Shown here piece after piece: positions 1 to 8,347 of a DNA stretch of 64,000 nucleotides. The DNA lies in NCBI RefSeq assembly GCF_002929825.1, contig NZ_PJJN01000034.1, positions 190,177-254,176 of the forward strand, read 5' to 3'. Both the position numbers and the translations under genes were made by a program. The notes under the pieces were generated by a model, which was given only the letters and a program-made list of their open reading frames with translations, was not told where the DNA came from and did no database searches. The stretch comes from Cryobacterium sp. Y29 (lineage in GTDB: Bacteria > Actinomycetota > Actinomycetes > Actinomycetales > Microbacteriaceae). Every line of letters starts with the position of its first letter. Position 1 is the stretch's first letter.

Positions 1-204
1 ACGGCCAACCCCAAATACGCGGCCCACTCCTCTGGGACCCCACCCAAACCTGGCGCCCCACCCACAGCCACCGCGCCAACACCCCCAGCCCCGAACCACC
101 CTGGCGCAACTAAGCCGAACCCTGCCGCCCGGGCTATCAGACCGATCCGGTTCCGCAATCTGAAAATAGCGAAGCTTCTAGGCGTCGAGATTTCTGCGCG
201 CTAG
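1..204 (+). CDS. C-terminal end of a possible proline-rich protein (partial)
   Basis: The first reading frame is open from the window edge to a TAG at 202-204. It encodes 67 residues, rich in Pro, Ala and Thr at first and ending in a short basic stretch (RPIRFRNLKIAKLLGVEISAR in outline). Codon usage is less biased to G/C at third positions than the genes downstream, so this may be the low-complexity tail of a larger gene or simply an open frame in non-coding DNA. The TAG shares its CTAG palindrome with the stop of the remnant on the other strand. No family is recognised. Confidence 0.3.
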   Translation, partial: TANPKYAAHSSGTPPKPGAPPTATAPTPPAPNHPGATKPNPAARAIRPIRFRNLKIAKLLGVEISAR

Positions 205-631
205 ATTCCGCGTGCGCGCAACGGGTTTCTACCGGGCACGAAGACGCGAGGTCCCGGCCAGGCCTCGGGCGAACAGCCGTCTGCTCTAGGTGACAGCTGC
301 CCCTCGTCGGTCACCGTCACGAAGCTATCGCCGTCGCACAGGGTGCGGTTGGGCTGCAGGGCATCTTCGGGCCCGGCCACGTGATGCACCTCATACCCAT
401 CGGTAGCCACGCGCAGGGTCGCTGTTTCGAAATAGGCGTTCAGACCGGGAAAAACCGTACGCCCAACGCCGGCTTCGGCTTGGCCCCATTCGGAGGCACA
501 GTCGATTCCACGGTCGCTCGAATTGTCGCCGCTTCGGCTCCATCAGGCCCGCAGGCGGTGTCGCCGAGCAGTTTCTCGACCGCGGCCCCGAGCGGATGCC
601 GCCGGATCTGCTGTCTTTTCCGGGGTGGCGA
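201..631 (-). pseudogene. Decayed, frameshifted gene remnant of unknown function
   Basis: Reading leftward, one frame is open from about 631 to 450 (it includes HPLGAAVEKLLGDTA) and a second from 542 to the stop at 201 (it includes DCASEWGQAEAG, NAYFETATL and CDGDSFVTV). Both stretches look protein-like, and the text joins naturally if the frame changes near 500-515, which suggests one coding region broken by an indel. No ATG/GTG with a ribosome site begins the upstream part, and a stop at 632-634 closes it, so the 5' end is also lost. A GTG at 408-410 could start a 69-residue peptide but has no good ribosome site. The two Cys in the last 50 residues hint at an exported ancestor; this is inference. 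Confidence 0.35.
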
Positions 632-646
632 TCAGACGCGGCGCGA

Positions 647-1234
647 TCACCACGTGAGAATCGTGAAAACGGTGTAGGCAGCTGCTGCGAGCACGACCAG
701 AACGGTGCTCGAGATGATCGCCATCAGCGTGAATCGGCGACGGCGACGTTTCGTGACTTCGGCACGCTTGCGAATCTCGGCGGCCGCGTCAGCGAGGCGG
801 AGGCGGGCCAGGTCGGGCAGCACGTCGGGTATTGGCACCGGGGTCTGCGGTGAAATAATCGTCGGAGTCGGCCGCGCCGCGTAGCGCACACTCGCACCGC
901 TCTGCACCTGCGGCGGCTGGTATCGGCGTTGCAGGGAATCAACGACCGGAGTGTGCACGGGGGCGGTCGCCCGCCGCTGGCTCAACAGCGTATCGGTGGC
1001 CGTACTGCCCCTGGAGGACTGCATGGTAGCCTCGTTGGCCTGGTTGGTAGTCGGGTCATCCTCGTGCGGCGTGTCCCCAGAATCCCCTACCTCGGTGGGG
1101 GGCTGCCGTACCACGCGGCGGGTGTAATCGTCATTCGCGCGCCGCACAATACGCGTATGTTCGTCTGCAGTTCGCTCAACGATTATGGTGTCATCAATGT
1201 CGGGCAGAGCGACCCCTGCTGGTTCAGCGGGCCG
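647..1234 (-). CDS. Tail-anchored membrane protein, last gene of the kinase/Ig-FN3 cluster
   Basis: This 195-residue protein has an acidic/arginine-rich, disordered N-terminal part, a Pro/Thr-rich middle (PTPTIISPQTPVPIP), a basic helix (AEIRKRAEVTKRRRRRF) and one hydrophobic segment at the extreme C terminus (about residues 170-192). That layout predicts a cytoplasmic protein inserted by its tail. The start chosen is the ATG at 1234, because it overlaps the end of the PP2C gene by 11 bases; an upstream in-frame start would lie deep inside the phosphatase gene. No domain is recognised. Being translationally coupled to the phosphatase, it may be a substrate or membrane anchor for the phospho-signalling proteins upstream (inference). 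Codon bias is like its neighbours. Confidence 0.7.
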   Translation of the reverse strand, partial: RPAEPAGVALPDIDDTIIVERTADEHTRIVRRANDDYTRRVVRQPPTEVGDSGDTPHEDDPTTNQANEATMQSSRGSTATDTLLSQRRATAPVHTPVVDSLQRRYQPPQVQSGASVRYAARPTPTIISPQTPVPIPDVLPDLARLRLADAAAEIRKRAEVTKRRRRRFTLMAIISSTVLVVLAAAAYTVFTILTW

Positions 1235-2078
1235 CATTGCGAGCCACTCGTTGCACCGGTCGGGTGTCTTCGGTGCGGGTGTCGGACTGGTCGTCGCCGA
1301 CCGGGACGCCGTGCCACGAGCTGACCCCGCCGGCGATGACATCGATCACGATCACGGAAACGTTATCGCGTCCGCCGTGTTCGAGGGCGCCGGCGAGCAG
1401 CGCATCCGCCGTCTGCTGGGTGCCACCGCCGAGGGTCAATCCGGCCTTGATAGCCTCGTCGGAAAGCTCGCCGCTGAGGCCGTCAGAACACACCAGCAGG
1501 CGTTCGCCGGTCACGACCGGGCGCAGCCAATAGTCGGCATTGCTGTTGTCGGCGCCCATCGCGCGAGTAATGACATTTTTTCGCGCGAAGTTGGCGACAT
1601 CCGCTTTCAAAAGTGAACCGTCGTCGATGAGTTCCTGAGCCAGGGAATGGTCGACGGTGAGCTGCTGAAACTCGCCGCCGTGCAGGCGGTAAACGCGCGA
1701 GTCGCCGACGTTCACGATGAGCCATTGCGGCAAACCCTCGTGGTTGATGAGCACCAGACCGGTGAGGGTGCTGCCCGCGCCGCGCCCGGTCGAATCCGAT
1801 ACGGCGCGAACCCTGGTGTGTGCGCGCTCAACCGCAGCCACTACGTCCCCGGCCGCAACATCGACGCGGCCGACGCAGGCCTGAAACTCAGCGATCACGG
1901 CCGAGCTGGCTCGCTGGCCGGCTTCGAGCCCGCCCATGCCGTCGGCGACGATGAACACGGGTTGAGACGCTAGCAGCGAGTCTTCATTTTCGTGTCGTTT
2001 GCGGCCGACATCTGTGCGTGAGCCGCACTGCAGCGAGACCCCGGCACTGTTCGATCGAGTGTCATTCAGGTGCGCCAT
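1224..2078 (-). CDS. PP2C-family Ser/Thr protein phosphatase
   Basis: This is a 284-residue metal-dependent protein phosphatase of the PP2C (PPM) family, expected to remove phosphate from Ser/Thr residues using two Mn/Mg ions. Visible motifs are RKRHENEDS near residue 28, the metal-binding ADGMGGLEAGQ near residue 46, VNVGDSRVYRL near residue 122, SDGLSGELSD near residue 200 and GGRDNVSVIVID near residue 242. It has no membrane segment, unlike the PstP of the cell-division cluster, so it is a soluble enzyme. A GGAGG lies 8 bases before the ATG, within the last codons of the FHA gene, from which it is separated by three bases. It is the natural eraser for the kinase at the head of this cluster. 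Confidence 0.93.
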   Translation of the reverse strand: MAHLNDTRSNSAGVSLQCGSRTDVGRKRHENEDSLLASQPVFIVADGMGGLEAGQRASSAVIAEFQACVGRVDVAAGDVVAAVERAHTRVRAVSDSTGRGAGSTLTGLVLINHEGLPQWLIVNVGDSRVYRLHGGEFQQLTVDHSLAQELIDDGSLLKADVANFARKNVITRAMGADNSNADYWLRPVVTGERLLVCSDGLSGELSDEAIKAGLTLGGGTQQTADALLAGALEHGGRDNVSVIVIDVIAGGVSSWHGVPVGDDQSDTRTEDTRPVQRVARNAAR

Positions 2079-2081
2079 GGC

Positions 2082-3431
2082 TCAGGCCTCCAGGTAGATG
2101 CGCGCCGCGAGTTCCCCGAGAAGGAACCGATCGGTCAGGGGCGCACTCGCACCTGCATCGAGCTCATTTTCAGAGCCTCCGCCATCGATGAGCACGACAC
2201 CGTTGGTCGAGTGCAAGTCGCTGATACCCCACGCTCCATCGATAAAATCCAGGCGGGCGTGGGTCTTCGACACCGTCTTGCCCGGGTCATGCAGTGGAAC
2301 TAACTGTGCGTCTACGTGTGCCCCGCCTCGCGCGGGGTTGCGGCCGAGCAGCACTACCGGTTTGGTGAGCGAGACTTTCAGCCCGTGTTCGGTTTCGAGC
2401 GTCCACGGCTTCATACGACGCACGACGATCATGGTCTCGTCGTCGTCCTCGGATTCGTCTTCAGATACCTCGCTGGCGTGTGCTGCGAGGGGTATGACCG
2501 CAGAAACCTGCGCTGCAACCGCGACCGGAAACACTGTGGGGACCGGTGCAGTGCTTGCCTGAACGACCGGCGCTGGCGGAGCCCATGGATTCACCGGCGC
2601 GGCGACCGGCGCAGAGATGACCGTAGGCGCCGGTGGCGCCGTCGGTGCAGAGACGACCGGCGGCGCAGGCGGCGCAGCAACGACCGGCGGCGCAGGCGGC
2701 GCAGCGACGACCGGCGGCGCAGGAACAACGACCGGGGCTGACGACACGGGCGAGGCAGGGGTTGGAGCTGGGGCCGGAGGCGCGCTCACGTAGAACGGCG
2801 GCGGACCGCTGGGCAGGCCGTGCGGAACGGCAGGCGCGAGCGGGGCGGCCGCTGTGGTCGCAGGAAACGCTGCTGGCGGGGCCGGGGGAAGTAGCTCAAC
2901 GGCAAGCTGAGCTGGCACGTCCGGCAGCGCGGGCGGCGCGGGCGGCATCGGTGTCAGCACGTGGTGGCCGGCCAGTGCGGGAGCCGGCGGCGGTGCCGGC
3001 GTCATCGATAGCGGCGTCATCGGGGCGAACGGAACGTACCCGGTCGCGGGGATACCGGGCATCCAGCCGGTGTCAACAGACTTGCCGAACCCGAGCACGC
3101 CGGCCCAGATGGGACTGCTGACCAGGTAGAGCAGGGTGAAGCCACCGCCGCGGCCGAGACGCCGGTTAACGTTGTTGACCGCCAGCACGAGCACGACGAG
3201 GGCCACTACGTTCGCGACAGGGATAAACAGACCAACCACCCACAGGGCTGAATAACGGCCGAGTTCATACAGGGTGATGCTGTTGACGATCGGCACCCAG
3301 CCCTTCCAGGCCTGTTCTCCGAGCTTCACAAAGACTTTACTGAGACCGATCGACGAGAAGACGTACACGCCGAGACCGACCAGCACAGCGACCGCGATTA
3401 TCGTGATCATAGCTCCAGATGATTCATCCAT
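2082..3431 (-). CDS. Membrane protein with Pro/Ala-rich linker and C-terminal FHA domain
   Basis: The 449-residue protein begins with three to four hydrophobic segments (residues 5-125, DUF5684-like: WKGWVPIVNSITLYELG), continues with about 200 residues of Pro/Ala/Val low complexity, and ends in a forkhead-associated domain (about 345-449). The FHA phosphothreonine-binding residues are present: GRNP, SKTHARLD and STNGVVL. It should bind phosphorylated partners at the membrane, most simply a substrate of the cluster kinase. The gene abuts the transglutaminase-like gene with no gap and is followed at three bases by the phosphatase. The linker is encoded by short GC-rich repeats (2620-2960), a plausible site of length variation between strains. 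Confidence 0.88.
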   Translation of the reverse strand: MDESSGAMITIIAVAVLVGLGVYVFSSIGLSKVFVKLGEQAWKGWVPIVNSITLYELGRYSALWVVGLFIPVANVVALVVLVLAVNNVNRRLGRGGGFTLLYLVSSPIWAGVLGFGKSVDTGWMPGIPATGYVPFAPMTPLSMTPAPPPAPALAGHHVLTPMPPAPPALPDVPAQLAVELLPPAPPAAFPATTAAAPLAPAVPHGLPSGPPPFYVSAPPAPAPTPASPVSSAPVVVPAPPVVAAPPAPPVVAAPPAPPVVSAPTAPPAPTVISAPVAAPVNPWAPPAPVVQASTAPVPTVFPVAVAAQVSAVIPLAAHASEVSEDESEDDDETMIVVRRMKPWTLETEHGLKVSLTKPVVLLGRNPARGGAHVDAQLVPLHDPGKTVSKTHARLDFIDGAWGISDLHSTNGVVLIDGGGSENELDAGASAPLTDRFLLGELAARIYLEA

Positions 3432-5981
3432 TTATGCTTTGCGGCCGCTGACGGGCGGCCGCTCCCCCATTCTGCTGGTGTCGCGCCGGTTCAGGCGCAC
3501 GATGATGACGTCGCGTCGAGATGCGCTGGGTCGAAAAGTGAAGAGTGGGCCGGCATTGGCTAGCCGAGAAAAAGAGCGCAGAGAGATGGCAGCGCGCAGG
3601 CGTTGGCGCCTCGTCCCGCTCGCCGCGAGGCTCGCTCGCTCGACCGTGACGAGTGCCCAGAACGCGTCGCTATCGGCGGCCTGCGGCGATGTTTCGCCAA
3701 AGACGGCCCGGTCGGCCAGGGTCGCGAGCTGTGCGCCACCGACCGATTGGTAGTGCGCGGCCGTCTCGACCCGGGTCATGCTTCCTTGGTCTGCCAGGCC
3801 ACGGTCGACGGCGGCGTCGATGTATTCGTCCCAGCCGCCGGCGAACCGCGCCGACACGTCGGTAGCCCGCGCCCGGTCACGGCGGCGTTTGAGTTTGGCG
3901 CCGAGAATAACCAGGAACGGCGTGCTGATCGCGAGCAGTGTGGCCAGGCTGATGCCGCCGATCTTGAGGGCCGCGAACAGCCAAGCGAGGTCGGGGCCGG
4001 TAACCGGATCCTGTTCCTGCTGATCTTCGCCGCTGGTGGGGTTGGCCTCGGGCGCGCGCTGCTCGGTCGCTCCCTCGGCGATGACCTCGGTGTTGTACTG
4101 CGGGTCGCGCATCGTGTCGTCGATGGGTGAGAGCGGGTTCTGAAATTGTGGGGTCGCGTCAACGGTGACCCAGGTGCCATCGCCGTTGCCGACCTCCACC
4201 CACGCCGCGAGGTTCTGCCCCGAACAGACACCCGCGAGGCAATCGCCGGGTACGTCCGAATCAGCAGCCTCGGCCGCTCCGAGGGTGAATCCCAGCACCA
4301 CCCGAGACGCAAATCCGAGGTGACGGGCGAGCAGAGCGGCAGCGACGGCGAACTGTTCGTCATCACCGACTCCAGCCACGAGCTGGGAATTCTCGCTGGC
4401 GGTCGTGCTGTTCTGTTTCTCGAGCAGCGCGGTGAAGAGCGCGTCAATGCGGGCGACCGAATGCCCCGACAGGCTCGGCGAGAACTGGTAGTCGCCGAGG
4501 TCGGCGGTCCAGGAAGCCACCGCAGGCACGGTCAGAGCATGGCTGAGGTAGCCGCGCTCGCGCAGGCGGGTGACCAGTTCGGCCAAACCGGCGCCATCAC
4601 GCGTGATTGCCTGGGCGTCGACCCAATCGACCAGGCTCTGCGGAATCAGCGTGTCATCGATCGAGCTGCTGGCCGGGCCGGCGAGACCGGCCAGGTCCGT
4701 CGCATCCGCTTGCCGCTCGGAGAGGATCGTGTAGCGGTCACCGTTGGTGAGGGCTTTGAGTTGAATTCCGGATGCCGTACCCGCGTTGTAGAAGAAGCCG
4801 TCGCTCAGGTCAGCAGCGCGATCACCGGCAAAGCGGATGCTCGACAGCCCGCCGACCCCCGGCATCCAGACGCCGGAGTACCCGGCAATGTCGAAGCGGG
4901 TGGTGTCGCTGTCGGCGCTAACGCCGCGCAAGTGCGGCAGCCGAGCAAAGGCGGTGGTGTGGTCGCTCTCGCCGTCGGCCGGGTTCACGACCCGAAAGAC
5001 TTCACCGTCGTAATAGCTGAGCACGGCCAGGCGTACGTGCGAGGCGGTGCCGTCGTCGACCGCAGTGCCGGTCACCGTGAACAGCTCAGCGTCGTACTGC
5101 TCGGCGCTGAAGTAGCTGCGGTATTGGCTGAGCGGGCTGACGTACTCGCGCAGTTCGACGGTCGGGTCGATGCTGCTGCGCAGCACCTCACGGGTCGGCG
5201 TCGCCGCGACGGCCGAGAGTCCGCCGAGGGTGATGCCGATGGCAAGCACGAGTACCCCGAGGGCGAGAATGGCCCGACGAATGCGACCACCGAGGCCGCC
5301 AAGGGTGCGCCGTACCCCGGTCGTCCGGGCAGCCAGGGCGAGCGCCGCGCTTCGGGCCAGGTGGGTGCGCCAGGCCAGAAAGCCGAAGGCGAGCAGCAGA
5401 GCGGCCAGACCGATCAGGCTTTCGCGCGGAGCCGGCACGCTCACCCCGACCACGGTCAACGGAACGCTCACAGCGCTCGATCCGAAGACCAGGCCGAACA
5501 GTTGTACGCCAAAGATCAGCGGCACGGCGAGGGCCACGAGCCGGCCGCCGCGCCAGGCCAACGAGAGCGCGGCCGTCGTGCCGCCGAGAAACAGGAGAAA
5601 GGCCGGGGCGAGCAATGACTGATACGAGCCGACCGGCAGTTGAATGGTGACGAGCTCTTTCCAGCTGAACACCGTGGCAGTCACCAGGTCGAGCAGCCCA
5701 CCGAGTACGCCGTCAATACCCGTGAGGGCGGTCGGCACCGCGAGCGGAACTCCAAGCACAAGGTAGGCGCCGAGCACGGTGAGCAGCACGGTGAACCACG
5801 ACCAGCCACAGCGCTCCCCAAGCCAAGCGAGCGCCACCCCGGTCAGAACCGCTCCGGCCGCCATGATCAGGTAGCTGGTGGCCTGGTAGATCGGCCAGGC
5901 CGCCCAGACGGCAACGAGCATCATCGCCACGATGAACACGCCGTTGATCACGTGGGCACGGTATTGTACGGGCGCGCTCAT
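3432..5981 (-). CDS. Transglutaminase-like (TgpA/DUF3488-type) membrane protein with degenerate active site
   Basis: The 849-residue protein has six or seven N-terminal membrane helices (to about residue 260), a large external region holding a transglutaminase-like core (about 500-620), one more helix near 670-695 and a cytoplasmic tail. The core is recognised from LARHLGFASRVVLGF and from AAWVEV followed by GTWVTVDATP. In active members the pattern is C-x-x-x-A, H-A-W-V-E-V and D-x-T; here an acidic residue (DDEQFA) sits where Cys is expected and Ala replaces the His, leaving only the Asp. It is therefore unlikely to be a transglutaminase or protease; a binding or scaffold role is inferred. 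ATGA overlap with DUF58 upstream. Confidence 0.88.
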   Translation of the reverse strand: MSAPVQYRAHVINGVFIVAMMLVAVWAAWPIYQATSYLIMAAGAVLTGVALAWLGERCGWSWFTVLLTVLGAYLVLGVPLAVPTALTGIDGVLGGLLDLVTATVFSWKELVTIQLPVGSYQSLLAPAFLLFLGGTTAALSLAWRGGRLVALAVPLIFGVQLFGLVFGSSAVSVPLTVVGVSVPAPRESLIGLAALLLAFGFLAWRTHLARSAALALAARTTGVRRTLGGLGGRIRRAILALGVLVLAIGITLGGLSAVAATPTREVLRSSIDPTVELREYVSPLSQYRSYFSAEQYDAELFTVTGTAVDDGTASHVRLAVLSYYDGEVFRVVNPADGESDHTTAFARLPHLRGVSADSDTTRFDIAGYSGVWMPGVGGLSSIRFAGDRAADLSDGFFYNAGTASGIQLKALTNGDRYTILSERQADATDLAGLAGPASSSIDDTLIPQSLVDWVDAQAITRDGAGLAELVTRLRERGYLSHALTVPAVASWTADLGDYQFSPSLSGHSVARIDALFTALLEKQNSTTASENSQLVAGVGDDEQFAVAAALLARHLGFASRVVLGFTLGAAEAADSDVPGDCLAGVCSGQNLAAWVEVGNGDGTWVTVDATPQFQNPLSPIDDTMRDPQYNTEVIAEGATEQRAPEANPTSGEDQQEQDPVTGPDLAWLFAALKIGGISLATLLAISTPFLVILGAKLKRRRDRARATDVSARFAGGWDEYIDAAVDRGLADQGSMTRVETAAHYQSVGGAQLATLADRAVFGETSPQAADSDAFWALVTVERASLAASGTRRQRLRAAISLRSFSRLANAGPLFTFRPSASRRDVIIVRLNRRDTSRMGERPPVSGRKA

Positions 5982-7366
5982 GCCGCTCTTCGGCTCAGCA
6001 GGGCGCGAAAGTCGTCGAGCACGCCGATGGTCAGCACGCTGGTGCCGGCCAGGTCACGAAAACTTGGCTGTTCGTTGGGGTTGCACAGCACAGCGACGAC
6101 CTGCACGTTGCCGGCGAATTTGAGGGTGAGGGCTTGCAATCGCCGCGCGGTCATGGCGGACCCGCAGACCACGAACGCGATGGAAATATCGGGCACCACC
6201 TGCGCGGCGAGCACGCAGACGTCTTCGACGTGCATCGCGTGTGGACTGGTTTCGATCGCGGTGAGGTCATCGAGCAGGGTGCGCGTCGATACGACGCTCA
6301 GGCTGCGCACAGAACGGATGCTGCTGCGCACGATATCGGGGATCTCCTCGCTCGCCACGACGGCCAGGTCCCGCCCATCGCGAATCGCCCGCACGCCGAG
6401 CGAGCCAGCAGCACTGACCGCCATCTCGAACTCATCCTCGGAGGCGTATTCGGTGGCATTGAGGCTCAGCACGATGGCCAGGCGTGAGCGTCGGCTCTCT
6501 TCGAACTGTCGAACCATGAGTTTGCCGGTCTTCGCGGTGGACTTCCAGTGGATGTGCCGCTGCCCGTCACCGGGCGCATACTCGCGAATGGCGTGAAAAG
6601 AGATGTCGGAGTCGACGATATCGCTCGTGGGGTTGCCCTCGAGGTCGCGCACGAAACCGGCGCTCGTACTCGGAATCGACACGGTCACCGGGTGCACGAA
6701 CAATCGGTTGACGTCGGCCCAGGCAACTTCGCGTCCAAGCACACCGAGCGGGTCGCTGCGCACGGTCGTGACCGGGCCCACGTCGATGACCCCGCGGCGG
6801 TAGGCCGGCACGCGAACATACTCTTCGTGAACCTGGCCGGCGCGCAGCAGCGGCACGTAGACATCCGCGAGCCCCTTGCCGATGGGAACGTCGACGCGCC
6901 CCGGCAGCTCGAGCCGTTTGGAGACGTTGGTGACGGTGAGGGTGCCGAGCACCTCGGAACCGGCCACGACCCGATCGACCGGCAGGACGAAATCCACGCT
7001 ATAGGCGCGGCCGCCGGCCAGAAAAGGCAGCGAGATGAGAATGAGGGCCACCGCCACACAGCCCGTGACGATCAGCTCGGTCCAGCCGAAGACCAGGCCG
7101 AACGGCAACAGCACGATGGCAGTGGCGACCACCACCCAGCCGGCCGGTGTAACCGTTTCGCCGACCCATTCGACGGATGCCTTCACACCGGTTCGCACCG
7201 TTCGCAACACGCGCATCCAGAGCACGACAGCGCCCACGAGGGTCAACGTCGTCGACGTGTTCGTGCGCGTGGTGCTGTACCGGGTATGCGTGGCAGACCT
7301 GGTCCGGGTCGAAGCGCGCGTCAGCGTCGATGTACGTGCGCGACGCGATTCGGTGTGAAAGCTCAC
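5978..7366 (-). CDS. DUF58 family protein
   Basis: The 462-residue protein carries a Ser/Thr/Arg-rich N terminus, two hydrophobic segments (about residues 35-55 and 70-105), a beta-rich region and the DUF58 signature GDGQRHIHWKSTAKTGKL near residue 285, followed by a von Willebrand A-like fold with VRQFEESRRSRLAIVLSLN. DUF58 proteins are almost always encoded next to MoxR ATPases and are thought to act with them in assembling or activating membrane or surface complexes. The GTG at 7366 is preferred because its GTGA overlaps the MoxR stop; an upstream frame extension is arginine-rich shadow sequence. Its stop overlaps the start of the transglutaminase-like gene. Confidence 0.9.
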   Translation of the reverse strand: MSFHTESRRARTSTLTRASTRTRSATHTRYSTTRTNTSTTLTLVGAVVLWMRVLRTVRTGVKASVEWVGETVTPAGWVVVATAIVLLPFGLVFGWTELIVTGCVAVALILISLPFLAGGRAYSVDFVLPVDRVVAGSEVLGTLTVTNVSKRLELPGRVDVPIGKGLADVYVPLLRAGQVHEEYVRVPAYRRGVIDVGPVTTVRSDPLGVLGREVAWADVNRLFVHPVTVSIPSTSAGFVRDLEGNPTSDIVDSDISFHAIREYAPGDGQRHIHWKSTAKTGKLMVRQFEESRRSRLAIVLSLNATEYASEDEFEMAVSAAGSLGVRAIRDGRDLAVVASEEIPDIVRSSIRSVRSLSVVSTRTLLDDLTAIETSPHAMHVEDVCVLAAQVVPDISIAFVVCGSAMTARRLQALTLKFAGNVQVVAVLCNPNEQPSFRDLAGTSVLTIGVLDDFRALLSRRAA

Positions 7367-8328
7367 GCCAGGTCGCTCCGACTGGGCGGAACGACGTTCA
7401 GCAGAATCTGGCCAATGACGGCGCTCGCGGTGACGCCATCGAACTCGGCCTCGGGGTCGAGCACGCAGCGGTGTGCCAACACCTGGTCGGCGAGGGCCTT
7501 GACGTCGTCGGGGGTGACGAAGGTGCGGCCGTGGGCGACGGCCCAAGTTTTGGCGGCCTTGGTGAGGGCCCGGGCGCCGCGCACGCTGACGCCCATGCGC
7601 ACCTGGCGGGCGTCGCGGGTGGCCTCGACCAGGCGGCCGATGTAGTCATAGACGAGCGGGTTCACGAACACTGAGCGCGCAATGTCGCTCATGCTCACGA
7701 GCGCCTGCGGGGTGATGACCGGGGCAAGTTCGTGGCGCACGTCAGCGGTGCCTTCGAGAATGCGAATAGTCGAGGCGAGGTCGGGATAGCCGAGCGAGGC
7801 CTTCATCATGAACCGGTCGAGCTGGGCTTCTGGCAGCCGGTAGGTACCGGCCTGCTCGATCGGGTTCTGGGTGGCGATGACGAGGAACGGTACCCCGGTG
7901 GAGCGGGTGACGCCGTCGATGGTGACGTTGCCCTCTTCCATCGCTTCGAGCAGCGCCGACTGGGTCTTCGGGCTGGCCCGGTTGATCTCGTCGGCGAGTA
8001 CGACATTGGCGAAGATGGGTCCGCTGTGAAACTCGAACTCGCCGGTCTTCTGGTCGTAGACGGTGATGCCGGTCACGTCGCCGGGCAACAGGTCGGGGGT
8101 GAACTGAATACGGGTGGAGACACCCTGCACGGTCTGCGACATGGCTCGGGCGAGCGAGGTCTTGCCGGTGCCCGGGTAGTCCTCGAGCAGTAGGTGCCCC
8201 TCGCTGACCATCGCGGTGAAGGCGAGTTCGATCACGTGGCGCTTGCCGAGGACGACCTGCTCCACGTTGTCGACCATCATCGTGAAGGTCGCGGTGAACC
8301 AGTCTGCCTGTTCCGGGGTGATTGTCAT
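7363..8328 (-). CDS. MoxR-family AAA+ ATPase
   Basis: This 321-residue AAA+ ATPase has Walker A (PGTGKTSLARAM, near residue 45), Walker B (VVLADEINRA, near 107), sensor 1 (ATQNPIEQ) and the MoxR-typical LPEAQLDRF. MoxR proteins are chaperone-like ATPases that activate partner proteins, often carrying vWA/MIDAS domains, through metal insertion or conformational change. Here the likely partner is the DUF58 protein, whose gene overlaps by four bases. The ATG at 8328 has a GAAAGAG eight bases upstream. It lies 20 bases after the giant surface-protein gene, which suggests cotranscription and a role in maturation of that protein (inference). Confidence 0.95.
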   Translation of the reverse strand: MTITPEQADWFTATFTMMVDNVEQVVLGKRHVIELAFTAMVSEGHLLLEDYPGTGKTSLARAMSQTVQGVSTRIQFTPDLLPGDVTGITVYDQKTGEFEFHSGPIFANVVLADEINRASPKTQSALLEAMEEGNVTIDGVTRSTGVPFLVIATQNPIEQAGTYRLPEAQLDRFMMKASLGYPDLASTIRILEGTADVRHELAPVITPQALVSMSDIARSVFVNPLVYDYIGRLVEATRDARQVRMGVSVRGARALTKAAKTWAVAHGRTFVTPDDVKALADQVLAHRCVLDPEAEFDGVTASAVIGQILLNVVPPSRSDLA

Positions 8329-8347
8329 GTGTGTAGCTCTTTCAGTG

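Noticed and set aside
2316-2741. Plus-strand frame rich in Arg/Asp repeats
   Set aside because: It is the shadow of the Pro/Ala repeats of the FHA protein linker on the opposite strand.
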